Below are positions 8,701 through 16,508 of a stretch of 64,000 bases of DNA, in pieces; within the stretch, counting starts at the first letter, position 1; the number at the start of each line of letters is the position of its first letter. The notes beneath the pieces are model-generated. The model was given only the letters and a program-made list of their open reading frames with translations, was not told the DNA's origin and did not search any database. Made by a program: the position numbers and the translations under genes. The stretch spans positions 62,001 through 126,000 of the forward strand of contig JAIBBE010000014.1 of the NCBI GenBank assembly GCA_019694835.1. The letters run 5' to 3'. The DNA is from Fimbriimonadaceae bacterium. Its GTDB lineage: Bacteria; Armatimonadota; Fimbriimonadia; Fimbriimonadales; Fimbriimonadaceae.

Positions 8701-9954
8701 GTCAGCGCAGTTACGATTTGGGCCGCAGACACGTTGATGGGCGCCGTTTACGGTGGCGTCAGCGGCTATGTCGAGGGGGGCCCCGATGAGGCTTGCCGTA
8801 AGAGCCTTCAATGGGCGGGCATGGTCGGTTTCGCAGCAACTGAGGCGCTTGACGCCTATGGTGGTGGTGAGTCCAAAGGCGACATCGTGATCGCGGCGGG
8901 TCGCGCCGTCGCTCTTGGCAAGGCTTTCGAGTACGGCGGCAAGTTCGTCGGTGGCTTTTTCCGTGGACGACCTTCGGTGCAAGAGTCGTTTGCGATTGCC
9001 AAGTTCCAGCAAGAACTCGAATGGGGACAGGCTCTTCTGCAACGCTCCCAGCGAGCACAGACCGCAATGGCTGAAGCGACAGCGAAGGGCGTCACCGGCA
9101 CCGCTCTGAGGGCAGCGGAGCGGGAACTGGCCGAAGCAACGGCCGCTGTCAACGGCTCGTACCACGCAAAGCTGCTCCTCAAATACGGGGGTGATCGGGC
9201 CGCCGCCGGCGACTTCATCCGCGAAGTCGAAGCACTTTACGGACGAGTGCAACCAGACTTCCTGGCCAACCTCAAGTCCATGGGTTACGACGTTTCCAAT
9301 CTCAAGTTTGCCCCGATACGGAACGCGTCGAGTGCCGGTTCCGTCGGAATGGACCTCGACCTCGCCCTCATCGAATCGGCAGGGCTGGTGATCAAGAAAG
9401 ACGGCAAGGTCGTCAGCATGGCCGTGTTTGGCAAAGACGCACAGAAGGCCTATAACAAGGCGTACTTCAGGCATACCGGCTACAGCGCTGAGCAGTCGCT
9501 CGTTAACGTCACTTCCTCGGCTCATCGCGAGGCGTTCACCTCGCGAATGGCCCAAGAAACCATCCCGTTCGAGTCCCTGACCGCCTTGGATCGGACGAGG
9601 GCCGCCGAAGTCTTGCTTGCCAAGACGAGAGACATGCCCTTGACGGGAATGACGAAAGCAATCGAAGCCGCTCGCGCGACCGAGAAAGAACTTCGCAACC
9701 GTGTGCTCCCAGACTTGGCCACCCAACTCGCCGAGGCAACGAAGCGCGGCGACAAGGCGGCGGTAAAGGAGTTGCAGGCTTCGCGCGCTTACTGGGAGGG
9801 AATACGCAAGTCCCTTGAGAAGGCAAGCCAATGCGAGCGTGACCCATACAAGATGTGGCAGGCACTCGACGAAGTTCGCGGTGTGACTGGCGGTAAGGAC
9901 ATCTTCGGTCTTGCGGAAGCACTTGGATACTACTGGAAGACGGTCGGGCGATAG
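5761..9954 (+). CDS. Giant TPR protein with membrane anchor and unassigned C-terminal domain
   Basis: A 1397-residue protein. Residues 1-30 are a signal anchor or signal peptide (PAGVIALTIALILGLVGW). Residues 33-345 hold about nine TPR units (ARTLYSQGKFAEAKAACDQI, AIAAFCRAIELDSKYAEHYV). After a Pro-rich linker comes a long helical and beta region without recognised family. Around residues 950-1065 is a Gly/Ala-rich hydrophobic stretch (KIGAGIVILGAGSLYVAGYG), as often seen before the toxic tips of polymorphic toxins. The last 250 residues contain SSAGSVGMDLDLAL and NVTSSAHREAF, which look like a compact catalytic or nuclease-type domain, but I cannot name it. No immunity-like gene follows directly; the next gene is a propeller lipoprotein. 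Scaffold or effector are both possible. Confidence 0.6.
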   Translation: MYHRSKFPAGVIALTIALILGLVGWSGARPQSDFERARTLYSQGKFAEAKAACDQILAKEPHHAGALNTRGCAKHELGQYQSAIEDFLASLAVDDKRAVVHANLGRSYRVLKQYGEAIAAFCRAIELDSKYAEHYVGRGINRLLTRDPAGALKDFDEAVQLDPKLARGHDYRNQALLDLRRYPESLAAVERAIALDPKVGEYHYHRAIALRRVNRLEDALKTLDEAMRLGYKSGSVHNERGLTLMSAKRYQDALIELETALKLSPNSATILGNRGRCFFYLDNLERAAQDIDAAIEMEPENAGMYRYRAELREKKGDLVGAATDIRRTLSNDPRDERAAEIARRLGVPTEGYSGIPEQVAEAFGLPTPGVASLPKDVTDESQWPKGDQLWKPPVTARLTPPAIPPVEIPPQMEFGKLPLALYNWAITTAKEGMRAVIGPMSAVEEQKFESKWAVYYDSPVAEVVDYVNRLNPLLAKFLEARSGFTLSAQQLGRSLDEAGLLAESRFGGPAAVSIDAARYYKSLMAGYEAAMRSAVVEIEALGPMPNPFEARRKRAKELQDELKRVEKKAAKPAVTPQKAIDRYFVLEKVEASARPTEKQSLTYAEGLVSVSARHGDENWSIVVQGEARWEAMPRVVPYDRSSEKNTIKLSTSGNVTIKGVDEQTIKDMDMRRSHGIEIDLKGTNVEFSFGSSRVNGEVPGRVGTGRLGELLYQSVDNALGLKDPELGAKAVAIIQVESDAGSVTFAYSYRLASLTPDQVNKIKAEVAKDKPELEKEQAEAARLGAENAAKMDRVAYLKETRKAFSDDRARLLANLGTADPSSRKELALQMMYADAMMHAADDSLFYAETGQWRRTRTLYDEYDLHRMMEISRQEAQRVATPMKVLKAAEAQIQIAPEHMRYELKERLRKGLTPEMIRKQDVAGMRSLANGIANDVSAYWAKKGEAESFNATLYGVAEEGTKIGAGIVILGAGSLYVAGYGVSAVTIWAADTLMGAVYGGVSGYVEGGPDEACRKSLQWAGMVGFAATEALDAYGGGESKGDIVIAAGRAVALGKAFEYGGKFVGGFFRGRPSVQESFAIAKFQQELEWGQALLQRSQRAQTAMAEATAKGVTGTALRAAERELAEATAAVNGSYHAKLLLKYGGDRAAAGDFIREVEALYGRVQPDFLANLKSMGYDVSNLKFAPIRNASSAGSVGMDLDLALIESAGLVIKKDGKVVSMAVFGKDAQKAYNKAYFRHTGYSAEQSLVNVTSSAHREAFTSRMAQETIPFESLTALDRTRAAEVLLAKTRDMPLTGMTKAIEAARATEKELRNRVLPDLATQLAEATKRGDKAAVKELQASRAYWEGIRKSLEKASQCERDPYKMWQALDEVRGVTGGKDIFGLAEALGYYWKTVGR

Positions 9955-10056
9955 ACGACTTCGAGGCTCTTGGCCGATACACTTCGCCATGCCCCTTGTT
10001 GATCCAGCGTAGGGCGAGTATGATCAGCGCACCGATTGATGCACTGCGCTAAACCC

Positions 10057-11628
10057 ATGAAGATCGTTCTCACTGCCTCAACCCTCGGACTCTTGCTGCT
10101 TGCCGGATGTGGAGGCAACGCGCCGAACACTGATCCTCCGCCCTTCGCCCAAGATCGACCGATCCTCGAGCGTGAATTGGGCCGAAGGCAAGTCACTCTT
10201 GGTGACACGGTCATCACCCACTTGGAGTCAGCGAACGCTCAGGCACATCCCGAAGACAGCGACGTGCCGGGGATTGACGGATGGGAGTTCAGCGTTGCCG
10301 CCCAACTCCGATTCAGCTTCGGGGTACTCGATGTGGCGGATTGCAGCCTGCGCATTCTCACGCTGAGCGGCAACGAACTGGCCAGCGCCCGTTCTGGTGG
10401 CGCGATTCAATCCATCATCCTGCCCCAAGGCCGATATCGCCTGGAGATCACGAACGAACGCACCAAAATGGCTGATGATGGTTCAGCCGAACGGTTCGTA
10501 AGCGTCGGCTGGCTCGAAGAGCGTGGCAACCGGACAGCACCCGCAGCGGGGCTCTACGCCGTGAGCACCACCTCGCCTTGGCCGAAGTTTCACGGGGATC
10601 GCGCCAACACCGGCCGCGGAGTAAACGCTTCACCCCCTGACTATGAGTCCCAGTTTCAAACCCCCAGTCAGTACATCAAGTCGTCCCCCGTCATTGGCGC
10701 GGACGGAACGGTGTTTGTTTGCGGCTTTGACGGGGTGCTCTATGCGCAATACCCGACGAACGAACCCTGGTGGAACACCAGTTTCAACGAGGGCTGCGAA
10801 CTCGGCCTGGCCCTTGCAACGGACGGCACGATCTATGTGCCCCTTGAAAATCACCTGGCGGCAGTGGGCTTTTACGGGCTAGTCAAGTGGAAGATCCCCA
10901 TCGCCCCAAGCGGCTCGCCGGCCCTTGGTCACGACGGCACGATCTATGTCGCCGACCTACTGAACGGCACCCTGAATGCGATCTCGCCGCAAGGTTCGAT
11001 CAAGTGGTCATCACCGGCTCCCAATGCGAATGGCTGTGTTGCCATCGCGGAAGACGGAACGCTTTACGTGGGTGCCGAATCCGGACAACTTTACGCGTTC
11101 ACTTCAAACGGCACCCTGAAATGGACCGCCCAGACCGGGGGTGATAACCCAAGCCTGGCCGCTTCTCCCGCGATTGGCTCTGATGGCACGATCTACATCG
11201 GCAGTGCGGGCGATGGCAAGCTCTATGCCTTCAATCCCAACGGCTCCCTCAAATGGGCAACCGCCACTTCCGAGAACATCATCGCAACGACCGCCGCCAT
11301 CGCCGAAGACGGCACCATTTATGTCGGCTCCTTCGACAACAACCTTTACGCGTTCAATCCAAGCGGAACCATCAAATGGAAGCTCGATCTCGGCGACCAG
11401 ATTTGGTCCTCGCCCGTCCTGAGAGGAGAGGGTGACATCTATGTGGGGACGTGGAACTCGGCCATTCAGCAGAACCAGAAGTTCTATCGGGTTTCCCCGA
11501 ACGGCACGGCAACGACTTTCTGGCAGACGTCCGACGGGTTTGTCTCCACGCCAGCGGTTGGAGTTGGCTCGCAAGGCGGTTCGACCGTCTATGTGGGCGG
11601 CATGAACGGCATCATCTACGGCTTCTGA
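10057..11628 (+). CDS. PQQ-type beta-propeller lipoprotein
   Basis: A 523-residue exported protein. The chosen ATG gives a clean lipoprotein signal (KIVLTASTLGLLLLAGC), predicting lipidation at Cys18. In-frame TTG/ATG codons 18-21 bases earlier (LMHCAKPMK) are alternatives, and a TATGAT -10 box lies upstream of both. From about residue 180 come repeated blades of the PQQ/WD type, each with a DGTIYVG strand followed by LYAFNPNGSLKW. There are roughly seven blades (SSPVIGADGTVFVCG, AASPAIGSDGTIYIGS, TTAAIAEDGTIYVGS). Such proteins act as binding or assembly platforms in the envelope; no dehydrogenase residues are evident. It follows the giant TPR protein on the same strand with its own upstream gap. 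Confidence 0.75.
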   Translation: MKIVLTASTLGLLLLAGCGGNAPNTDPPPFAQDRPILERELGRRQVTLGDTVITHLESANAQAHPEDSDVPGIDGWEFSVAAQLRFSFGVLDVADCSLRILTLSGNELASARSGGAIQSIILPQGRYRLEITNERTKMADDGSAERFVSVGWLEERGNRTAPAAGLYAVSTTSPWPKFHGDRANTGRGVNASPPDYESQFQTPSQYIKSSPVIGADGTVFVCGFDGVLYAQYPTNEPWWNTSFNEGCELGLALATDGTIYVPLENHLAAVGFYGLVKWKIPIAPSGSPALGHDGTIYVADLLNGTLNAISPQGSIKWSSPAPNANGCVAIAEDGTLYVGAESGQLYAFTSNGTLKWTAQTGGDNPSLAASPAIGSDGTIYIGSAGDGKLYAFNPNGSLKWATATSENIIATTAAIAEDGTIYVGSFDNNLYAFNPSGTIKWKLDLGDQIWSSPVLRGEGDIYVGTWNSAIQQNQKFYRVSPNGTATTFWQTSDGFVSTPAVGVGSQGGSTVYVGGMNGIIYGF

Positions 11629-11638
11629 GCCCTCCGGG

Positions 11639-12826
11639 TTACTCCGGCATACCCGAGAACGCCGCCTCCAAGAGTTCGACCGTGTGCAGAACCAGGGGCG
11701 AACCTTCCCGAGTACCGCTCGCAACTTGGCGGTATTCCCCGCCCGGAGCCGGCGAGACGCCAGCGGTACGCGTCCGGATCGTCGGCAGGTTGCCAGCGGT
11801 ACGGATCCAGGCTTGACAACCGGCGTTGCCCATGACGACCGCGTCGACGTCGGCGGCCAAAATGTTTGCCCACTTGCGGGCCAGCAAACGATGCGCCATC
11901 TCGGGCTGCAGGACGTTGTAAATGCCTGCGCTGCCGCAGCAGGTGTCTGATTCGGCCAACGGCACCAACTCAACTCCCGGAATCGCGGCGAGAAGCTCGC
12001 GCGGGGGGTTGCGGACGTGTTGACCGTGGGCAAGGTGGCACGCGTCGTGGTAGGCGACTCGCAGGTGGAGTGGCTCGCACTGGCGAAGCTGATCGACGAG
12101 GCCCAGGTCGAACAGGACTTCGGTGATGTCTCGTGTCTCCGCCCGCTGGTCGCGGAGCCAGCTTCCGCAACCGGCGACGTCTGCCACGAGGTCACGGGGG
12201 AGCCGGTCGCGCATTTTCGTCCCTTCCGCCAGGCGCCCCTGATGGGCGTGGAGAGCGCCGCAGCACCCCTGCACCACCTCAACCGACGCCCCGCAGCGAC
12301 GAAGGAGACGGATTGTCGCTTCCCGGGCCTGGGCGAACATGACGGGCATGACACATCCATCGAGAAGCCGGACCGTCTTTGTAGTATTAGGGATGTTCTC
12401 AAGCGGCGGCCAACTGTCCCGGGGCTGAGGCGTTGGAACTTCGAATCCTCCGGAAGCCCATTTCGCCAGCTCTGGCGAAATCGCCGCACCGAGCAAAGCG
12501 AACCGCAGAACGCTTGGTCGAGTGAGCAGACCAAGCAAGCGATCCGCGCTCGGGTCGGGAGTCAGTTGCTCGCGTGCCCGTTCCAGGATCTCACCATACG
12601 GCACTCCGCTCGGGCAAGCGGTCTCGCAGGCTCGGCATCCGAGGCAGCTATCCAACGGCTCCTTCAAGTCCGACCATCGCAACTTCCCTTCCTCAGCAGC
12701 GCGAACGAGGCTGATCCGTCCTCGCGGTGACTTGGTTTCGAGGCCCGCTTCGGTGAAGGTCGGGCAGGATTCGAGGCAGAACCCGCATTGGATGCACTTC
12801 GCGGTCAGATCCGACGTGCTGCTCAT
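11639..12826 (-). CDS. glcF: Glycolate oxidase iron-sulfur subunit, with an in-frame repeat insertion
   Basis: Electron-transfer subunit of glycolate oxidase, which oxidises glycolate to glyoxylate. Two 4Fe-4S motifs stand at the N-terminus (CIQCGFCLESCP and CLGCRACETACPSG). Two CCG-type cysteine-rich domains follow (QGCCGALHAHQG, YHDACHLAHGQ; DTCCGSAGIYN, GNAGCQAWI). The ATG overlaps the glcE stop (ATGA). Near the C-terminus, between GNAGCQAWI and LHTVELLEAAF, the protein has about 34 extra residues encoded by copies of the GCCAGCGGTACG dispersed repeat. The frame is kept and the essential cysteines precede it, so the enzyme may still work. Last gene of glcDEF. Confidence 0.9.
   Translation of the reverse strand: MSSTSDLTAKCIQCGFCLESCPTFTEAGLETKSPRGRISLVRAAEEGKLRWSDLKEPLDSCLGCRACETACPSGVPYGEILERAREQLTPDPSADRLLGLLTRPSVLRFALLGAAISPELAKWASGGFEVPTPQPRDSWPPLENIPNTTKTVRLLDGCVMPVMFAQAREATIRLLRRCGASVEVVQGCCGALHAHQGRLAEGTKMRDRLPRDLVADVAGCGSWLRDQRAETRDITEVLFDLGLVDQLRQCEPLHLRVAYHDACHLAHGQHVRNPPRELLAAIPGVELVPLAESDTCCGSAGIYNVLQPEMAHRLLARKWANILAADVDAVVMGNAGCQAWIRTAGNLPTIRTRTAGVSPAPGGEYRQVASGTREGSPLVLHTVELLEAAFSGMPE
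11702..11803. repeat. Dispersed repeat copies inside the glcF reading frame
   Basis: Two full units ending GCCAGCGGTACG (11748-11770 and 11781-11803) and one diverged unit in the opposite orientation (around 11714-11732) lie inside glcF. They are read through in frame, giving peptide pieces such as AGNLPTIRTRTAGVSP and YRQVASGT. Elsewhere in the window the same units are intergenic. Confidence 0.85.
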
Positions 12827-13653
12827 AGCGGACCGATCGCTCCTGGATTGAATTTGTTGGTCGGGTCGAGCACCGCTTTCGCTCTCGAAAAAAGGTGACG
12901 AGCGACGGGATCGCTGAGGCTGCAATTCAGCGAGCCAAAGCCGTTGCCAACGACGACGTCATGACGAAACCTCTTTGGTGCATCACTACCCTTCGCCCAC
13001 ACCACCGAGGCAGCCGGATCGACGAAAAGAACCCGATCTCCATACGAAGAGACGCAAGCCTGATAGTCGGTGGGAAGGACTCGGTGGACCCAGTATCCTG
13101 TCGAAGAGGGCTCGCCGAACTGCTTAACCGAACTTTTGGGCATTGCCGCCAGGGGCAACACCTTCAGGGTCACCTCCGCGACGATCGCCAGACTGTGTCG
13201 CGCTCCGATCATCAGTTTGTGGACATCATAGCCCGCCACGCTCTTGACCACCTTCGACCCCGATGTGCAGATCATCCCGTCCGCCAGCATCAGCCGCATC
13301 CCGAGCACCCAATCTCGCCATGACCCGCATTGTGAGTCGAGGCCATGCGGGAGGTTGAGGGCGAGGTGGTCGGCGAGGGTCATTCCAGGATGGGTGAGAA
13401 AGGGATGCTGCATCGGCATCGGAAGGCAGAGCCCGTGTTCCGCCAGCGTGGTCTGTAGTTCGCCCAAGGTCGTCCCTGACCGAACCGTCACGACCATGTC
13501 TTCGGGTGACAGTTCGACGATTCCAGTGAGTCCAGAGAGTTCCAAATCAGAGGGCACACAGTCTAGGTCCCAGCCACCAAGCGACAACCTGATCGCCGCC
13601 CTCTCTCGAACGACCTCGCTCAACTCCTCGATCGATGCAGGCCGAGCTACCAC
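12823..13653 (-). CDS. glcE: Glycolate oxidase FAD-binding subunit GlcE
   Basis: Second FAD-binding subunit of glycolate oxidase, shorter than GlcD as usual (276 residues from the chosen start). It has the FAD_binding_4 signature: VARPASIEELSEVVRERA, LSPEDMVVTVRSGTTLGELQ, and the PHGLDSQCGSWRDWVLGMRL block. The C-terminus ends with the typical LFSRAKAVLDPTNKFNPG. I chose the GTG just before the overlapping glcD stop, preceded by a purine-rich GAAGGGGG that can serve as ribosome-binding site. A GTG 12 codons upstream is also possible. The stop overlaps the glcF ATG (ATGA), so the three subunits are coupled. Confidence 0.85.
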   Translation of the reverse strand: MVARPASIEELSEVVRERAAIRLSLGGWDLDCVPSDLELSGLTGIVELSPEDMVVTVRSGTTLGELQTTLAEHGLCLPMPMQHPFLTHPGMTLADHLALNLPHGLDSQCGSWRDWVLGMRLMLADGMICTSGSKVVKSVAGYDVHKLMIGARHSLAIVAEVTLKVLPLAAMPKSSVKQFGEPSSTGYWVHRVLPTDYQACVSSYGDRVLFVDPAASVVWAKGSDAPKRFRHDVVVGNGFGSLNCSLSDPVARHLFSRAKAVLDPTNKFNPGAIGPL

Positions 13654-15083
13654 GCCACCCCCTTCGACCGGCGCATGTGCTCGACGCACCCACGCTGATC
13701 GGGGATAACTTTGCAGGGGTTGCAGAGGGTGCCGTCGTTGAAAATCGCCTTGGCCATCGCTTGCAGCCGCATGTCGTCCTCGGAAAACATGAGCTTGAGC
13801 AAGTCAGACTTCTCGACGCCGATGCCGTGCTCGCCGGTCACGCTGCCTCCGAGTTTGATGCAACGACCGATGATCTCCTCGCCGGCCGCGACGACCGCTT
13901 CGACTTGGGCCGGATCGCGGGCGTCGAAGTACATGCAGGGGTGGAGGTTGCCGTCGCCCGCGTGGAAGAGATTCGCGACTCCGACCTTGTACTTCTCCGC
14001 CACCTGGTACACGAAGCCGAGCATCTCCGGCAATTTCGAGCGCGGGATGACGCCGTCGTGGGTCACGATGCTCGGCGCCAGGCGTCCCATTGCACCAATT
14101 CCCTTCTTCCTCGCCGTCCACAGTTTCGCCCGCTCGGCGGCATCGGCGGCAATGCGGAGATCGAGTGCGTTTTGCTTGAGACAGATTTGCTCGACCTGCG
14201 CCATTTCGGCCACCGCCCGACCATCTGCCTCAACCGAATCGCACTCGATTAGGAGAAGCGCTTGCGTACCCTCGGGATACTCCAAACCAAACGCAGCCTT
14301 GAGCGCGCGCAGAATCCCGATATCCATGAACTCAAGCGCGGCCGGGATCACGCCGCTGGCGATGATCGCAGAGACGGCTTCGGTCGCATCGCGAACGCTT
14401 GGGAAGGCCGCCAACGCGGTTTGGATTTCCTTCGGAACCGGCGTCAGTTTGATCCATGCCTCCGTCACGATTCCAAAGGTGCCTTCGGATCCAACGATCA
14501 TTCCCACGAAGTCCGGGCCAGGCGCACCAGGGACCAGCGACCCGATTTCGAGCACGTCGCCAACCGGATCGACGAGCGTAACTTGGAGGATGTGTTGTGC
14601 GGTCACGCCGTACTTCAGCGTGTGAGGCCCGCCCGAGTTTTCGGCGATGTTGCCGCCGAGGGTGCTGACACTCTGGCTGCTCGGATCGGGCGCGAAATGC
14701 AGGCCATGTTCAGCAGCGGCCCGCGACAGGGCCAAGTTCGGAACTCCCGCCTCGGCCTTCATCATCCGATTCGGGATGTCGATTTCGAGGATGCGAGTCA
14801 GGCGTTTGGTCGAAATCACGACGCCGCCCATCGCGGGCATCGCGCCTCCACTTAGCCCGGTTCCGGCTCCGCGCGGCGTGAAAGGAATCTGCTCCCGCAC
14901 GCACCACTGGATAACCTCCGAGACTTCCTGGGTCGATCCCGGCAGGACAATGGCGACGGGAGGGTGGCGGTCGATGGGATACGCATCGCCGTCGTACGCC
15001 TTCTCTGCTGATGGCCCAGACAGGACGGCGTCCTTGCCGACGATTTCGGCCAGCGCGTCGTGGATTTTGCCCATGGGCGGCAT
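13647..15083 (-). CDS. glcD: Glycolate oxidase subunit GlcD (FAD-linked oxidase)
   Basis: Catalytic flavoprotein of glycolate oxidase (478 residues, normal for GlcD and D-lactate dehydrogenase relatives). The N-terminal FAD-binding domain contains PVAIVLPGSTQEVSEVIQW, the PRGAGTGLSGGAMP pyrophosphate loop, and LGGNIAENSGGPHTLKYGVT. The C-terminal FAD-oxidase domain has the substrate and metal-site motifs VANLFHAGDGNLHP and GGSVTGEHGIGVEKSDL. First gene of glcDEF; the three overlap, so stoichiometric expression is likely. A TAGACT box six bases before the ATG suggests a leaderless transcript. D-lactate as substrate cannot be excluded, but the D-E-F set favours glycolate. Confidence 0.93.
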   Translation of the reverse strand: MPPMGKIHDALAEIVGKDAVLSGPSAEKAYDGDAYPIDRHPPVAIVLPGSTQEVSEVIQWCVREQIPFTPRGAGTGLSGGAMPAMGGVVISTKRLTRILEIDIPNRMMKAEAGVPNLALSRAAAEHGLHFAPDPSSQSVSTLGGNIAENSGGPHTLKYGVTAQHILQVTLVDPVGDVLEIGSLVPGAPGPDFVGMIVGSEGTFGIVTEAWIKLTPVPKEIQTALAAFPSVRDATEAVSAIIASGVIPAALEFMDIGILRALKAAFGLEYPEGTQALLLIECDSVEADGRAVAEMAQVEQICLKQNALDLRIAADAAERAKLWTARKKGIGAMGRLAPSIVTHDGVIPRSKLPEMLGFVYQVAEKYKVGVANLFHAGDGNLHPCMYFDARDPAQVEAVVAAGEEIIGRCIKLGGSVTGEHGIGVEKSDLLKLMFSEDDMRLQAMAKAIFNDGTLCNPCKVIPDQRGCVEHMRRSKGVAW

Positions 15084-15089
15084 CCAAAT

Positions 15090-15095
15090 AGTCTA
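15090..15095 (-). promoter_or_regulatory. -10 box TAGACT before glcD
   Basis: On the minus strand TAGACT is followed by ATTTGG and the glcD ATG, a six-base gap, so the predicted transcript starts at or next to the start codon. Confidence 0.5.
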
Positions 15096-15207
15096 CTGGC
15101 TCCCTGTGGGTGCGGTGATCGCGCTTTCCATCACGCAATGCGTTAAGTACCTAAAGGTATGACGGCCACCAGCGTTCTTGCCAGAGTCTGGCGAAAGCAG
15201 TTGCTGA

Positions 15208-15219
15208 TATCATAGGAGG
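15208..15219 (+). promoter_or_regulatory. Overlapping TATCAT -10 box and AGGAGG before the GDSL-dockerin gene
   Basis: TATCAT is directly joined to AGGAGG, which lies only two bases before the ATG. That is too close for an ordinary Shine-Dalgarno but suits a -10 box eight bases ahead of a leaderless start. Which of the two signals works cannot be decided by eye. Confidence 0.4.
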
Positions 15220-15221
15220 AC

Positions 15222-16427
15222 ATGCGCCGCACTTTCGTTTTTGGCCTCATTTCCATCGCGGCCTTCTCGTTCGGCCAGTCTCGAACCTATCTCGCCATCG
15301 GCGATTCCGTTTCGTGGGGTTATCAGCCGAACAACGTGACACGCTCCGCCGGAGACAAAGGGTTCGTGAAGCTCTTTGCCGATTGGCTCGGAACCCAATA
15401 CGGCACCCGTCCAGGGCTTATCAATCTGGCGATCCCTGGGGAAACGACGGTCAGCTACTTCGACACGAGCGAGATCGGCGGACTTCTGAATTCCAACTAC
15501 CCCATCCTCTTCCGCCCGTCGCAGCGGAACAAAGTGGATTCCAGCATCACTTCTGAACTCAATGGGGGACGTCAGATTCCTTACGTCACGTTCGCCCTCG
15601 GAGCCAATGACTTGCTCGGACTGACCGATGCGGCCTTCCTGGCCCAGCCAATTTCCGTTCAGGAGCAACAGGCCGACGCGGCCTTGACCACCGCCGACGC
15701 CCGTTTGACGACGGCTCTCACTCACTTGCGTTCGCGACTGCCCAACGCGATTCTGATGATGCCCGGCTACTACAGCCCCTATCCACTCACCCGCCCCGAA
15801 TACCCGATCGCCCAATACGCGATACCTCGACTCAATGCGCTCATCGCGGCGAAGGCGGCGCAGTTCAATGGGCGGTTTGCCGAGACGTATTCGGCGTTCG
15901 TGGGACGCGAGAATGAACTGACGTGGATCGGGAGTGACGACGTCCACCCGCGAGACCCCGGGTATCAGGTGATCTTCGAGGCGCTCCTTTCGAATGTGCG
16001 GAGAATTCACGGCAACATCCAGTTCTCGGATCTCGACGGTTCGGCAGCCCCGCCGAGCACCGTTGACTTCAGTATTGGTACCGTTTCCCGTACTGCTGGG
16101 GTCGCCCCGAACGGCGATTTCGTTCTGAGCGCACCTCCTGGGAACCTAACCCTATCCGTCAAGCCTACTCACTGGCTGCGGCGATCTGTCTCGGTTAACA
16201 CGACGGGCGGTGATGCAGCGGGAATCTCGATCGTGCTTCAAAACGGCGATATCGACGGCGACAACGAAGTCGGCATTGGCGACTACGCGGTCCTCTCGGC
16301 ATCCTATGGCTCGGGTCCCGGTGACGTGAATTGGCAGCCAGCCGCCGATCTCAACGAGGATGGGTCGATCGACATTGCCGATTACGCGATCCTCTCCGGT
16401 GCCTTTGGGCAGGTCGGCGACGACTGA
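15222..16427 (+). CDS. Exported GDSL/SGNH hydrolase with C-terminal dockerin type I repeats
   Basis: A 401-residue secreted esterase or lipase-type enzyme. Residues 1-18 are a signal peptide (RTFVFGLISIAAFSFGQS). The SGNH blocks are present: AIGDSVSWGYQ with the nucleophile Ser, the oxyanion Asn in LGANDLLGL, and the catalytic Asp-His pair in SDDVHPRDPGY. After a beta-rich linker, residues 340-400 form two calcium-binding dockerin repeats (DIDGDNEVGIGDYAVLSAS, DLNEDGSIDIADYAILSGA). In clostridia dockerins dock onto cohesin scaffoldins; in other phyla such repeats are common on exported proteins without a cellulosome. No cohesin gene is in the window. Substrate unknown. Confidence 0.85.
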   Translation: MRRTFVFGLISIAAFSFGQSRTYLAIGDSVSWGYQPNNVTRSAGDKGFVKLFADWLGTQYGTRPGLINLAIPGETTVSYFDTSEIGGLLNSNYPILFRPSQRNKVDSSITSELNGGRQIPYVTFALGANDLLGLTDAAFLAQPISVQEQQADAALTTADARLTTALTHLRSRLPNAILMMPGYYSPYPLTRPEYPIAQYAIPRLNALIAAKAAQFNGRFAETYSAFVGRENELTWIGSDDVHPRDPGYQVIFEALLSNVRRIHGNIQFSDLDGSAAPPSTVDFSIGTVSRTAGVAPNGDFVLSAPPGNLTLSVKPTHWLRRSVSVNTTGGDAAGISIVLQNGDIDGDNEVGIGDYAVLSASYGSGPGDVNWQPAADLNEDGSIDIADYAILSGAFGQVGDD

Positions 16428-16508
16428 CCCAGGGGGACGTTAGGCCCGGTTCGGAGGACGTTTGCACGGTGCGAAGCGTCTATTCAGGCGGGCCCATCAC
16501 GCTAACTC

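Noticed and set aside
9328..9378. Nucleotidyltransferase (GS...DxD) signature in the TPR giant
   Set aside because: GSVGMDLDL has only three residues between GS and the first Asp, too few for the usual polymerase-beta-type motif, so I do not assign the family.
12017..12730. 237-codon + strand frame over glcF
   Set aside because: Antisense shadow of a well-supported iron-sulfur protein gene.
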